Of a stretch of 64,000 nt of DNA, positions 9,013 to 17,752 are shown one piece after another (the stretch's first letter is position 1; every line of letters starts with the position of its first letter). Under the pieces are notes generated by a model. It saw only the letters and a list, made by a program, of their open reading frames with translations. It ran no database searches and had not been told where the DNA came from. The position numbers and the translations under genes are program-made. The stretch lies in NCBI GenBank assembly GCA_002381185.1, contig DFOA01000065.1, positions 6,571 through 70,570 of the forward strand, read 5' to 3'. This DNA comes from Firmicutes bacterium UBA3553 (GTDB lineage Bacteria > Bacillota > Clostridia > Tissierellales > Sedimentibacteraceae).

Positions 9013-11268
9013 ATGGGGGTATTTATATTGGGAGATAATCAGTTTGAGCAGGATTTTGAAAACAGGCATTTGGATGAAATTATATCAATAGCGAAAGTAC
9101 AGCTGTCTTCTCTAAGTCTGAGCAATCAGAAAAAGAAGACAGCTATAACTTTTTCCAAAAAGGAAGTGCCGGAGGACAGTGCGCATTATATATCAAATCT
9201 TTGGTCATTGGAAAACTTTCACGATCTTGTAGAGCTTAGTCAACACATAGCTCCAATTTCGGGCAAGATTTCTGAATTTGAAATGGAAGCTAATAAGATA
9301 TTGATATTAGAAAGAATGATTAATTCACCATATTTTGCGCGTATAGATTTTAAGTTTGATGATGAAGATGAATTTGAGAAAGTTTATATCGGTCTTTCGT
9401 CTCTCATTGATGAGGCGTCACATGAGATTCATGTTTATGACTGGAGGTCACCAATATCAAGTGTTTTTTACCGCTTTGGCACAGGAATGGTGTTTTATGA
9501 TGCTCCTGCAGGAAAAATAACGGGTGAGGTAAGCTTAAAGCGCCAATATGAAATAAAGAACGGAAAACTGGAATATTTCTTTGATGCGGATATTCAAATT
9601 TTGGATGAATTTTTAAGAAGACTGCTGTCTCAAAATGCTTCTTCCAAGATGAAAACAATAGTGGAAACAATACAGAAAGACCAGGATATCATCATACGAA
9701 ACATGGATATGGATTTGATTATGGTACAGGGAGTTGCCGGAAGCGGCAAAACCTCTGTTGCCCTGCATCGGGTTGCATACCTTATGTATCAGGGACTTTC
9801 AAACAGATTATATTCTGATAACATTGTGATTATCTCGCCTAACATCCTGTTTGAGCAATATATTTCGAATGTGCTTCCGGATTTGGGAGAGAAAAATATT
9901 AACTCCTTAAAATTTGAAGATATAATCCAAACGGTTATTAACAGTGAAAACATACAAACTAAAAATCAACTCCTGGAATGCCTGCTGTCATCTGAGAATA
10001 AAGAATATGGAAACATAAGAAAAAGCAGCATGGAGTTCAAGGGTTCCGCACAGTTTGCTGAAATTTTAAACAGATTTATAGATGACTTGCCTGACAGGTG
10101 GGTAGAATTCAGAGATGTGTATTATGACAGAAAACATTTAATGAACAGGCAGATGATGAAAGTCAGGGTGTTAAAAGAGAAAAATACTCCATTAGGCTTG
10201 CGTTTGGAGAAATTGGAGCAGCTTATATTAGATAAGGTGCACGAACAGCGAAAAAACCGTATAAAAAAATTAAAGAATTTTATTTCCCGCAACAGAAAGC
10301 ATATATTTGAAGAAGAAGAAACAGCACGCATGCTATCAATTTATGAAAGTACGGTATTGATTAAAGAAATAAGAAAATTTACAGAGTTAAATATTCTTGG
10401 TCTTTACAGAAAACTTTTTGGCAATAAAGAATACTTTTACAGTTTGGCAAAGGGTATGGAATTACCTGATTGTATAGTTGATATTGTGGAGTTTACATGT
10501 AAAAATCTTGACAGTGAATGTCTGCAGTATGAGGATGCACTTGTGCTTACATTTTTACATTTAAAGCTGATTGGATGCAATGAATATAGTGACATCAGGC
10601 AGGTTGTAATTGACGAAGCTCAGGACTATTATCCCATTCATTTTGAAATATTGAACTCATTGTTTCCAAAATCCCGGTTCACTGTCTTGGGCGATATTAA
10701 TCAAACCATTGGGAAACAGGAGGACTTATCACTGTATGATCAATTCAGCAGAATATTATTCAGGCCAAAATCCACACTTATTACAATGGATAAGAGTTTT
10801 CGCTGTACAACTGAAATATTGGATTATAGCACAAGATTTCTTTCTCAGGGTTTTGAAATAAAAAGCTTCAGCAGAAACGGAGACGTGCCTCAGGTATATA
10901 CGGCTGACAGTCTGGCTGCTCTTGATGATATGATTATAAATGAAATTATGTATTGTATAGAAATGAATTATAAGTCTGTTGCATTAATCTGTAAAACTGA
11001 AAAAGATGCTCTTACTTTATATGGGCGTTTGAGGGATAGGATTGATATTCAGCTTATAAGGAGTGAAGGTAAGGTGGACTTAAACGGAATATTCATCATA
11101 CCTGTATATTTGTCCAAAGGTCTTGAGTTTGACTCGGTATTGATTTGTGATGTCGATAATGAACATTATTTTACAGAGGATGATCAAAAGCTTTTATATA
11201 TTGCATCAACCAGGGCACTTCACAGGCTAAATCTGTTTTACACCGGAGATATAAGTCGGCTGCTGTAA
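9013..11268 (+). CDS. helD: HelD-like superfamily 1 helicase, RNA polymerase recycling factor
   Basis: A 751-residue UvrD/Rep-type ATPase close in length to Bacillus subtilis HelD (about 775). It has Walker A GVAGSGKTS near residues 240-248 (motif I), Walker B VVIDEAQD near 533 (motif II), GDINQTIG (motif III) and a C-terminal STRALHRL motif VI. The long charged N-terminal segment before motif I and the coiled-coil-rich insert (near 360-440) are the parts that in HelD reach into the polymerase channels. Role by family: strips stalled RNA polymerase from DNA or RNA. ATG 9013 lacks a ribosome site; TTG 9028, with GGGGG 7 bases upstream, may be the true start. Followed 48 bases later by an acyl-carrier-like gene. 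Confidence 0.85.
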   Translation: MGVFILGDNQFEQDFENRHLDEIISIAKVQLSSLSLSNQKKKTAITFSKKEVPEDSAHYISNLWSLENFHDLVELSQHIAPISGKISEFEMEANKILILERMINSPYFARIDFKFDDEDEFEKVYIGLSSLIDEASHEIHVYDWRSPISSVFYRFGTGMVFYDAPAGKITGEVSLKRQYEIKNGKLEYFFDADIQILDEFLRRLLSQNASSKMKTIVETIQKDQDIIIRNMDMDLIMVQGVAGSGKTSVALHRVAYLMYQGLSNRLYSDNIVIISPNILFEQYISNVLPDLGEKNINSLKFEDIIQTVINSENIQTKNQLLECLLSSENKEYGNIRKSSMEFKGSAQFAEILNRFIDDLPDRWVEFRDVYYDRKHLMNRQMMKVRVLKEKNTPLGLRLEKLEQLILDKVHEQRKNRIKKLKNFISRNRKHIFEEEETARMLSIYESTVLIKEIRKFTELNILGLYRKLFGNKEYFYSLAKGMELPDCIVDIVEFTCKNLDSECLQYEDALVLTFLHLKLIGCNEYSDIRQVVIDEAQDYYPIHFEILNSLFPKSRFTVLGDINQTIGKQEDLSLYDQFSRILFRPKSTLITMDKSFRCTTEILDYSTRFLSQGFEIKSFSRNGDVPQVYTADSLAALDDMIINEIMYCIEMNYKSVALICKTEKDALTLYGRLRDRIDIQLIRSEGKVDLNGIFIIPVYLSKGLEFDSVLICDVDNEHYFTEDDQKLLYIASTRALHRLNLFYTGDISRLL

Positions 11269-11316
11269 TTTTTATGTAATTATAATTGATCAAAATGGAG
11301 CATAGGAGGGAAATAA

Positions 11317-11553
11317 GTGGTTTATAAAAAGATAGCAAAAATGTTAGCTGAAATTATTGATGCTGACTATGAAGATATAACCCAGGAAACAGAATTGACA
11401 ACTGAATACGGAATTGAGGCAGTTAATGTTGCGAAACTTGTAATTCAGTGCGAGAAGTATTTTAAAATAATCATTCATGATGAAGATGTCCACAACTTTA
11501 AACGTGTAAAAGATATCGCAGAATATATTGAAGAGATATTGTCTGATAATTAA
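11317..11553 (+). CDS. Acyl-carrier-protein-like protein lacking the phosphopantetheine serine
   Basis: A 78-residue acidic protein that aligns along its length with acyl carrier proteins: four-helix size, the TELTTEYGIE loop before helix II, and the C-terminal VKDIAEYIEEIL helix. Where ACPs have D-S-L with the serine that carries 4'-phosphopantetheine, this protein has E-A-V (GIEAVNV, near residue 35). It therefore cannot be charged in the usual way. GTG 11317 has GGAGGG 7 bases upstream. The gene follows helD on the same strand. Possible roles are a structural partner protein or a regulator; this is inference, and no acyl synthase lies nearby. Confidence 0.7.
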   Translation: MVYKKIAKMLAEIIDADYEDITQETELTTEYGIEAVNVAKLVIQCEKYFKIIIHDEDVHNFKRVKDIAEYIEEILSDN

Positions 11554-11628
11554 AAGCTCTGATTTCATTCATGTTCAGAAAATCTTTTTTACACGGTGCT
11601 TTTTGAAACAGTCTTAGTATGCATAATA

Positions 11629-11672
11629 AAAAAATAGAAAGTTTCTAGTTGCCTAGATTTTTTCTATTTTTT
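11629..11672. terminator. Bidirectional terminator
   Basis: AAAAAATAGAAA pairs with TTTCTATTTTTT, with an inner TCTAG/CTAGA stem. A-runs and T-runs on both sides allow termination of both the ACP-like gene and the convergent acetate carrier gene. Confidence 0.8.
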
Positions 11673-11692
11673 ATATTAAAATATTCCTTTAA

Positions 11693-12256
11693 TTATAATG
11701 GCATAACTGTTTTCTTGTATTCGTTGTTCAATATTTGTGCCATGGAGTTATAAATTGCTGAAGCTCCACAAAATATTCCTACATATCCGGCAGCAGTCTT
11801 AATTGCATGTATACCTGTAAAATCACCTATGGCCAGCATAAAAAACAGAACAGCCAGAGATGAGAATACCACTTGAGTCCCACGGTTGTGCTTTAATGTT
11901 CCTATAAACATGAAAAGTGTGAAAATTCCCCAAATCAACAGGTAATAGCCCATGCTGATTTCATCTGCTGCTTCTATTCCTTCAAATGGTTTAATCCAGA
12001 TTAAAATCAGAGACCACCAGAAAAAGCCGTAAGCAGTAAATGCCGTAGCACCAAAGGTATTGTTTTTCTTGAATTCCATTATACCCGCGATAATTTGTGC
12101 GGCACCGCCCAATGCAAATCCCATTGCCACAATGACGATTGAAAGCGGCATTATTCCCGCATTATGCAAATTAAGCAGTATTGTTGTCATACCAAAACCT
12201 AAAAGTCCTAATGGAGCCGGATTGGCAATTGTTTCAAATTGTCTTTCGTTGCTCAT
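11693..12256 (-). CDS. Acetate uptake transporter, GPR1/FUN34/YaaH (SatP) family
   Basis: A 187-residue protein with six membrane segments. The N-terminal NPAPLGLLGFGMTT motif (residues 12-25) is the family signature, and FWWSLILIW follows in the middle. Members carry acetate or succinate across the inner membrane in symport with protons; length matches SatP (about 188). ATG 12256 has GGAGG 4 bases upstream. Single-gene unit, convergent with the ACP-like gene and divergent from yitT. In an anaerobe it could take up or release acetate. Confidence 0.9.
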   Translation of the reverse strand: MSNERQFETIANPAPLGLLGFGMTTILLNLHNAGIMPLSIVIVAMGFALGGAAQIIAGIMEFKKNNTFGATAFTAYGFFWWSLILIWIKPFEGIEAADEISMGYYLLIWGIFTLFMFIGTLKHNRGTQVVFSSLAVLFFMLAIGDFTGIHAIKTAAGYVGIFCGASAIYNSMAQILNNEYKKTVMPL

Positions 12257-12352
12257 TTTTCCTCCAAAATAATATTATTCCTAAAGCCTATTCATATTAG
12301 CATACAGATGTTATTAAGGCAAGAAAAATGTAGAAAAAAGTAATTTATTTCC

Positions 12353-12381
12353 TTGTTGCATTTTGAATAATAATGTATAAT
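12353..12381 (+). promoter_or_regulatory. Promoter of the YitT-family gene
   Basis: TTGTTG (12353-12358), a 17-base spacer and TATAAT (12376-12381). The spacer ends GAATAATAATG, exactly as in the promoter at 16185-16213, so the two genes may share control. Confidence 0.65.
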
Positions 12382-12430
12382 GAGTTAGATAAAAAACAGA
12401 CAATTAAAATTATATTGGCTTGAGGGTTAT

Positions 12431-13309
12431 ATGGAAAAAATCAATTTGAAAAAATCAATAAACAGTGTTTCTTACCTGATTGTAGGGTGTATTATCACGG
12501 CATTTGCCGTAAATTACATTCTTAAGCCTAACGGGCTTATTACCAGCGGCATAACAGGGTTGGCAATTATTTTAGAGAAATATATAAATATTAATTACTC
12601 TTATATTTATTATTTTGTAACCTTTTTTATTCTTATTGTTACATACCTGCTTATGGGAAAGAAAGAAATAATGAAAATTATCTTTCTTTCAATTTTGTAT
12701 CCTACGGTTTTATTAGTGATGCAAAATTTTGAATTTAGATTTATAGAAAATGATCTGCTTCTTGCCTCAATTTATTTTTCAATATTTTATGGAATAGGGG
12801 TAGGAATGATATTAAGAAAAGGATTCTCTTTTGGCGGAACAGATACGATTGCAAGAATCCTGAACAAAAAAGTATTTCATTCTGTTAATGTCAGTTATAT
12901 AATGTTGGTTTTGGATGGAATTGTAATATTAATATCAGCCTTTACTTTTGGAAGGAATATTGCATTGTACTCTGTTATCAGTCAGTTGATAGTAACAAAA
13001 GTTTGTGATTATATAATGTTTGGATTTGGCACAAAATTGTACAAGCTGGAAATAATCAGCGGCAAGTACGAGGAAATCAGTAAATTTATTATGTTTGAAT
13101 TAGGAAGAGGAGTCACAGTTTTTCAGATAAAGGGCGGTTACACTAATCTTGATAAGATTCAGATAGAATCTGTCTGCTCACCCGGTCAATCCATAATGAT
13201 ACAGAAGTTTATTAAGGAAATTGATCAGGCTGCATTTGTAAAAGTGCTGCCCATGATATCTGTCTGGGGAAAAGGAAACAGATTTATCGATATTAATACA
13301 GAAGACTAA
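12431..13309 (+). CDS. YitT-family membrane protein with DUF2179 domain
   Basis: A 292-residue protein: about five membrane segments in the first 200 residues, starting with SVSYLIVGCIITAFAVNYIL and containing the KPNGLITSGITGLAI motif of the family, then a soluble C-terminal DUF2179 domain (near 215-290, with GRGVTVFQIKGGYT). YitT, YpjC and related proteins are widespread in Firmicutes and poorly understood; some are proposed transporters. ATG 12431 has GAGGG upstream. Transcribed alone. Confidence 0.85.
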   Translation: MEKINLKKSINSVSYLIVGCIITAFAVNYILKPNGLITSGITGLAIILEKYININYSYIYYFVTFFILIVTYLLMGKKEIMKIIFLSILYPTVLLVMQNFEFRFIENDLLLASIYFSIFYGIGVGMILRKGFSFGGTDTIARILNKKVFHSVNVSYIMLVLDGIVILISAFTFGRNIALYSVISQLIVTKVCDYIMFGFGTKLYKLEIISGKYEEISKFIMFELGRGVTVFQIKGGYTNLDKIQIESVCSPGQSIMIQKFIKEIDQAAFVKVLPMISVWGKGNRFIDINTED

Positions 13310-13444
13310 AGTTCACAATTGCTGGTGAATGATATTTTGAAACATAAAGGGGGCCTTATTTGCTTGTATGTATGACTTTGCATTTCGGCTCCCATGCTTT
13401 TGTTATGAAATTTTAAGTCAGATTAAGCCCTTCGTTTTTTTGAG

Positions 13445-13810
13445 CTAATCATTATGGCAGCCATGCTCGTGCTCATGGCATGAATCTCCGGAATCAACAA
13501 TAGATCCGGCAAGCCACTTTTGAGCAACTTCCATGACATTACCGGAACAACCGCGAAGTACTTCAATGCCGGCAGTGTTTAAAACATTAACTGCGCCGTC
13601 TCCCATGTTACCGGCAAGCATAACCTTTACGCCTATTTCAGAAAGTGTTTGTGCAATATTTGATTTGCATCCGCAGCCTTCAGGTGAAGGGAGAGTTTCT
13701 TGCTTAATGATTTTTTTGTTGTTATCATCAATAGTAAATATTGTATAATATTCACAATGACCAAAATGGTTGTCAATTAAATTTTGCCGAGATGGCAGTG
13801 CTATTTTCAT
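13445..13810 (-). CDS. NifX/NafY-like iron-molybdenum cofactor-binding family protein
   Basis: A 121-residue protein of the dinitrogenase iron-molybdenum cofactor-binding family (NifX, NifB C-terminus, MTH1175). Seen are the opening MKIALPS strand, NHFGHCEYYTIF near residues 14-25, and GCGCKSNIAQTL. The C-terminus is rich in Cys and His (CHEHEHGCH), suggesting metal binding. No nitrogenase genes are near; stand-alone members are common in anaerobes and probably bind Fe-S or metal clusters. Start placed at ATG 13810, 5 bases after GGAGG, rather than at 13822. Confidence 0.85.
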   Translation of the reverse strand: MKIALPSRQNLIDNHFGHCEYYTIFTIDDNNKKIIKQETLPSPEGCGCKSNIAQTLSEIGVKVMLAGNMGDGAVNVLNTAGIEVLRGCSGNVMEVAQKWLAGSIVDSGDSCHEHEHGCHND

Positions 13811-13846
13811 ATATACCTCCATAGTAAATTATAATTTAACATAGTT

Positions 13847-13895
13847 ATTGACATATGTTATTTATATAATAATACTATAAACGGCATATGTCAAT
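13847..13895 (-). promoter_or_regulatory. Promoter flanked by an 11-bp inverted repeat
   Basis: On the minus strand TTGACA (13889-13894), 17 bases and TATTAT (13866-13871) form a promoter for the NifX-like gene. ATTGACATATG (13847-13857) and its exact reverse complement (13885-13895) flank it, so a dimeric regulator could bridge the promoter. Confidence 0.6.
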
Positions 13896-13956
13896 AATTA
13901 ATAGTTAGTTTCCTAAATTATTGTATCAAAATTTATGACCGATAAGCTTGAATAAG

Positions 13957-15402
13957 TTACTTTTTAGTTACATATCTGAATTCACGGTGATTTATATTTG
14001 TCTTATATGAATTCAAGCTAGTTTCTTTATCAAGCAACGGTTGACATTCATCTTTATTTGCTATTATAGCTTGTGGAAATGTAAAAACATTTAATGGATC
14101 ATATTTTTCCTTTATTGCTCTTAGTCTGTCTTTATGACTTCCGTAGTATTCTTCTAAGTAATTATTCAGCTCTCTATATGGAAAGTTAATATATGAACCC
14201 GCAGTAACAGATTTAAGATATGGGAATTTATTTTTTATCCATTTGGAGTTTTCTTCTGAGTAATAATCGTCTTCCCATACGGTTTCAAGCCATATTATAT
14301 AGCTTGCATTTCTGTAATAAAATGCCGTATCGTCTACGGGAACTTCAGATACTTTTCCGCCAAGTGCATACATTGATATACCTGCATAAACTGAGCCTTC
14401 AGCACGTGCTTTTATTATATCAACTATATCAGATATTTCATAGTCACTCAGGTCATTTATAACAAACCGGCTTGCAGACTTAAATTTTTCCCAGTCAGGA
14501 TATGAACTGCCAATAATCTCAACAGCCTTTAAAAATGTAACATATTCAAAGTTATATTCTGCATTTTCAAGTTCAAGGAAGCATTTTAATATCTCTTTTG
14601 ATTCATCAATATCACCATAAAATATACCTCTTACCAGCATAGATAAGCCATCATTTTCAGAATTATAAATTCTTGAAATGAGTGTTATTCTATTATCTGC
14701 TGCCTTCAACCAATTTTGCCATACGTTAAGAAAAATCTCCTGTTCTTCAGAGCTTACATTAATATAATCTATTTCTATAACAGTAACTTTATCTACTGGA
14801 TAAGGAAGCTTAAACGTCATATTTACTATTACGCCGAAATTGCTGCCGCCTGCACCCCTGCATGCCCAGAAAAGATCTGAATTACAGCATCTGTTAGCTT
14901 TAATCAAATCACCCTCATAATTAACAAGTTCAATTTCAATCAGGCTGTCACAGCCTAATCCCAAATAACGGCAGGAAAGACCCCAGCCTCCGCCTGTTGA
15001 GTATCCGCTTACTCCTACTGAAGGGCAAGTACCTCCCGGAAATGGGTAACCAATTGATGATACATATTCATATACCTCCTTGTTGGTTACTCCACCCTGC
15101 AAATATACCAAGCCTTTGCATTCATCCAATTCAATATTGTTCATACGGCTTAAGTCTATAACAAGCGTACAGTTTCCGTTGGAATATCCTTCGTAATTAT
15201 GCCCCCCGCTTCGTATCCGTATGGGGATACAATGCTTTAAGGCCCATACGACAGCATTTGACACATCACATTCGTCAGAGCAGTATACGATAATAAAGGG
15301 ATATTTTTGTACTGCTCTGTTATAACCCTGCCTTAATTCATTGTATTCCTTATCAACAGGTAACACAATTTCGCCGGTCAGTCCGCATAAAAAGTCATCC
15401 AT
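13957..15402 (-). CDS. Berberine-bridge-type FAD-linked oxidase (CotQ/YvdP-like)
   Basis: A 481-residue oxidase: an FAD-binding PCMH domain (near 30-210), a substrate domain and a C-terminal BBE segment (KEKYDPLNVFTFPQ near 440). RSGGHNYEGYS puts a histidine at about residue 68, and GGTCPSVG a cysteine at about 126; in this family these make the two covalent bonds to FAD. Such enzymes oxidise sugars or alcohols with oxygen as acceptor; the Bacillus homologue YvdP is the spore-coat protein CotQ. ATG 15402 follows AAGGAGGAG. It lies 25 bases after the DUF3298 gene and probably shares its transcript. A spore-coat role is inference. Confidence 0.82.
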   Translation of the reverse strand: MDDFLCGLTGEIVLPVDKEYNELRQGYNRAVQKYPFIIVYCSDECDVSNAVVWALKHCIPIRIRSGGHNYEGYSNGNCTLVIDLSRMNNIELDECKGLVYLQGGVTNKEVYEYVSSIGYPFPGGTCPSVGVSGYSTGGGWGLSCRYLGLGCDSLIEIELVNYEGDLIKANRCCNSDLFWACRGAGGSNFGVIVNMTFKLPYPVDKVTVIEIDYINVSSEEQEIFLNVWQNWLKAADNRITLISRIYNSENDGLSMLVRGIFYGDIDESKEILKCFLELENAEYNFEYVTFLKAVEIIGSSYPDWEKFKSASRFVINDLSDYEISDIVDIIKARAEGSVYAGISMYALGGKVSEVPVDDTAFYYRNASYIIWLETVWEDDYYSEENSKWIKNKFPYLKSVTAGSYINFPYRELNNYLEEYYGSHKDRLRAIKEKYDPLNVFTFPQAIIANKDECQPLLDKETSLNSYKTNINHREFRYVTKK

Positions 15403-15427
15403 AAAAATTACTCCTCCTTATCCTTCG

Positions 15428-16108
15428 TCAGCACTCGGGATGCCATCCTATCGTCTTATATGGTATTGTAAATTCAACAATTCCTATGGCGTAAGCTCCG
15501 ATATCGTATTGCTGGTAGCAAATTGTAATTCCCTCAGGTGTAAGGTAAAAATTTTGTTCATTGAAATACTTAATTATCAAGCTTTTGTATTCTTCAAAAT
15601 ATGTGCCCGGATCTTTCTGGGAATTGTATTCTGCCTGCTTCAGTATTTCTTCAGTAAGCAAAAGCTTGTAATCAGTGCCTGGCTTAAAAAGACTGTATAG
15701 CGGTATGCGCATGCCGCTGCACAATTCCCAAGTCTCTGAAGTTCTTATGGTACTTCCGTGCGCTCCTCCGGTATATTCATGGTTGTCAAAATAAATACTC
15801 AAAAAACAATTCTGGTTATATGTTACATTGTAGTCCATGTAGAGACCAAAAGTGTTAAACAGAGTATCATTTTTCTGTGAATCATGATATGAATCAACAG
15901 CCTGGTCATACATGTAATCGGCAATTCTTATAAAGTCATTGACTCTCATGGATATCTGGCTGTTAATGAGCCATTCGGCATATGGATTATATTGTATGCT
16001 TACTATCGGATATTTGATTGATAATATCAGCACGTCAATATCATTGTATTTAAATGTTTTATCATATTTCTGCGTATTAATGATTGCATTATAGCAGTAT
16101 TTTTTCAT
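15428..16108 (-). CDS. DUF3298/DUF4163-type protein (RsiV C-terminal-like), copy A
   Basis: A 226-residue protein without signal peptide or membrane segment. The N-terminal half resembles DUF4163 (LILSIKYPIVS..), and EYTGGAHGSTIRTSETW near residue 112 with the later FYLTPEGITICYQQYDIGAYAIG is the DUF3298 signature found in the lysozyme-binding anti-sigma factor RsiV and in the deacetylase PdaC. It may therefore bind cell-wall glycan, but lacks an export signal. It has a clear paralogue at 16939-17622. ATG 16108 follows GGAGGG. Upstream of the CotQ-like gene in the same direction. Confidence 0.8.
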   Translation of the reverse strand: MKKYCYNAIINTQKYDKTFKYNDIDVLILSIKYPIVSIQYNPYAEWLINSQISMRVNDFIRIADYMYDQAVDSYHDSQKNDTLFNTFGLYMDYNVTYNQNCFLSIYFDNHEYTGGAHGSTIRTSETWELCSGMRIPLYSLFKPGTDYKLLLTEEILKQAEYNSQKDPGTYFEEYKSLIIKYFNEQNFYLTPEGITICYQQYDIGAYAIGIVEFTIPYKTIGWHPEC

Positions 16109-16184
16109 TTACATCCCTCCTGCTTTATAATATGTTAAATATAAATAAGGGTACTTGAGTCATAGTGAATATGATAAATTTCAG

Positions 16185-16213
16185 TTGTTGCCTGGAGAAT
16201 AATAATGTATAAT
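16185..16213 (+). promoter_or_regulatory. Promoter of the YdcF-like gene
   Basis: TTGTTG (16185-16190), 17 bases and TATAAT (16208-16213). It shares both boxes and the spacer end GAATAATAATG with the promoter at 12353-12381. Confidence 0.65.
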
Positions 16214-16252
16214 AATTTGTATAAATAATAGACATTAAATTTGGGAAGAGCA

Positions 16253-16837
16253 ATGAATAAACATAAAAGAATTTGTTTTATATTAATATTGCTTATAATA
16301 TATATTGCATATATATCTGTTAGCATATATTCATACGGCAATGTCAATGAAATTGTGAAAGCTGATGCTGCCATAGTTTTAGGAGCAGCAGCATGGGGCG
16401 ATAAGCCGTCTCCAGTGTTTGAAGAAAGAATAAACCACGGAATATGGCTGTATAAGAACGGGTTTGTTGATAATTTGATTTTTACCGGCGGGAGAGGTGA
16501 AAATACTATTTTATCTGAATCGGGTATTGCTAAAACTTATGCAATGGAAAATTCAGTATCTGGTGAGGATATTTTCATCGAAGAAAAATCAACAATAACT
16601 CAGGAGAATATACAATTTGCCGCAGAAATAGTAAAAGAAAATAATTTTTCCTCTGTTATTGTTGTCAGTGACCCTCTGCATATGAAAAGAGCAATGCTGA
16701 TGTGCAAGGATTATGGTCTTGAAGCATACTCGTCACCGACACCCACATCAAAGTACACAACAGCTAAAAGCAAAATATCTTTTTTAGCTCGGGAAGTATT
16801 TTATTATATCGGATATCAAATCTATAGGTTATTTTAG
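16253..16837 (+). CDS. YdcF/SanA-family (DUF218) protein
   Basis: A 194-residue protein with an N-terminal membrane anchor (ICFILILLIIYIAYISVSIYS) and a DUF218 domain facing outward: AAIVLGAAAW near residue 38, GRGENTILSESG near 80, and VVSDPLHMKRA near 136, where the His is conserved. Family members such as SanA and YdcF affect envelope integrity; an activity is not established. The start is set at ATG 16253 behind GGGAAGAG, not at the in-frame TTG 16241. It stands between the two DUF3298 paralogues on the opposite strand. Confidence 0.85.
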   Translation: MNKHKRICFILILLIIYIAYISVSIYSYGNVNEIVKADAAIVLGAAAWGDKPSPVFEERINHGIWLYKNGFVDNLIFTGGRGENTILSESGIAKTYAMENSVSGEDIFIEEKSTITQENIQFAAEIVKENNFSSVIVVSDPLHMKRAMLMCKDYGLEAYSSPTPTSKYTTAKSKISFLAREVFYYIGYQIYRLF

Positions 16838-16850
16838 TAATTATGAAAAC

Positions 16851-16902
16851 AATAGCAAAGAAGCTAATTTATAACTTAAAAATTAGCTTCTTTGTTATTC
16901 TT
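16851..16902. terminator. Strong terminator between convergent genes
   Basis: A 20-base arm ending AAGAAGCTAATTT pairs with AAATTAGCTTCTTTGTTATT with one mismatch. It separates the YdcF-like gene from the convergent DUF3298 copy B and could serve both. Confidence 0.8.
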
Positions 16903-16938
16903 AAATCTACAGCTGTCAGAACTGATAATTACATTCAG

Positions 16939-17622
16939 TTAACAGGCTGGGTACCATCCTATAATACAGTATGGAATTGTAAATTCGACAATTCCTGTTG
17001 AGTATGGAGCTATGTCATATTGCTGATAGTAAATGGTTATTCCCTTAGGAGACATAAAGAAGCTATCAGGATTAAAGTTTTTTGTAATTAAGTCCTTGTA
17101 ATCATCAAAATAAATCCCCGGATCATCTGCTAAGTTTTTTTCTGCCTGTTTAATTATTTCACGAGCCAGAAGAAGCTTGTAGTCAGTATTGGGCTTAAAG
17201 AAACAATAAAGATAAATATTTTCTCCAGTGCATAATTCCCAGGTGTCGGAAGTCCTTATGGTATTTCCGTGTGCTCCTCCTGTAAATTCATATTTGTCTT
17301 TATAAAGACTTAAAAAACAATTATCATTATAAGTTATTGTGTATTCCATGTAAGCTTCATAGCCGTGAAATGGAAAATCATTTTCCAGCGAATCCATGTA
17401 AGTGCTTATTGCCTGATCATAAAGTGTATTTGAAACATATCTGAAGTATTCGTCGACCTGCATTCTTATCTGGTTATTTATTTTTCTTTCTGCAAGCGGA
17501 CTATTATGAACATTTACTATTGGATATTTAATAGTAAGTGTCAGCATATTAATGTTATCGTGCCTGAATGTACGATTTATTTCCCGCATGGTAATATCGG
17601 CAAAACATCTTGGTGTCCTCAT
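16939..17622 (-). CDS. DUF3298/DUF4163-type protein, copy B
   Basis: A 227-residue paralogue of the protein at 15428-16108, aligned end to end: LTLTIKYPIVNVHNSPLAE matches LILSIKYPIVSIQYNPYAE, EFTGGAHGNTIRTSDTW matches EYTGGAHGSTIRTSETW, and both end in IIGWYPAC or TIGWHPEC. No export signal is visible. ATG 17622 follows GGGAGGG. The duplication with an inserted, oppositely oriented YdcF gene suggests local gene duplication. Function unknown; the RsiV/PdaC relation suggests a link to cell wall or spore envelope. Confidence 0.8.
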   Translation of the reverse strand: MRTPRCFADITMREINRTFRHDNINMLTLTIKYPIVNVHNSPLAERKINNQIRMQVDEYFRYVSNTLYDQAISTYMDSLENDFPFHGYEAYMEYTITYNDNCFLSLYKDKYEFTGGAHGNTIRTSDTWELCTGENIYLYCFFKPNTDYKLLLAREIIKQAEKNLADDPGIYFDDYKDLITKNFNPDSFFMSPKGITIYYQQYDIAPYSTGIVEFTIPYCIIGWYPAC

Positions 17623-17696
17623 TTACAACCCTCCCGAATTATATTATGCTCCAGTATAATAAAAGTGCATTTATTAACAAAAACAGGAGATAAGAA

Positions 17697-17743
17697 TATA
17701 AAAGCAGAAGTTATCTGTAAATATAGATGCTTCTGCTTTTATA
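17697..17743 (-). terminator. Terminator of the cupin gene
   Basis: TATAAAAGCAGAAG pairs with CTTCTGCTTTTATA; reading on the minus strand the stem ends in a T-rich stretch just after the cupin stop codon. Confidence 0.7.
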
Positions 17744-17752
17744 ATTTAATAT

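Noticed and set aside
12010..12300. Plus-strand frame opposite the acetate carrier
   Set aside because: Shadow frame; the minus strand encodes the SatP signature NPAPLGLLGFG.
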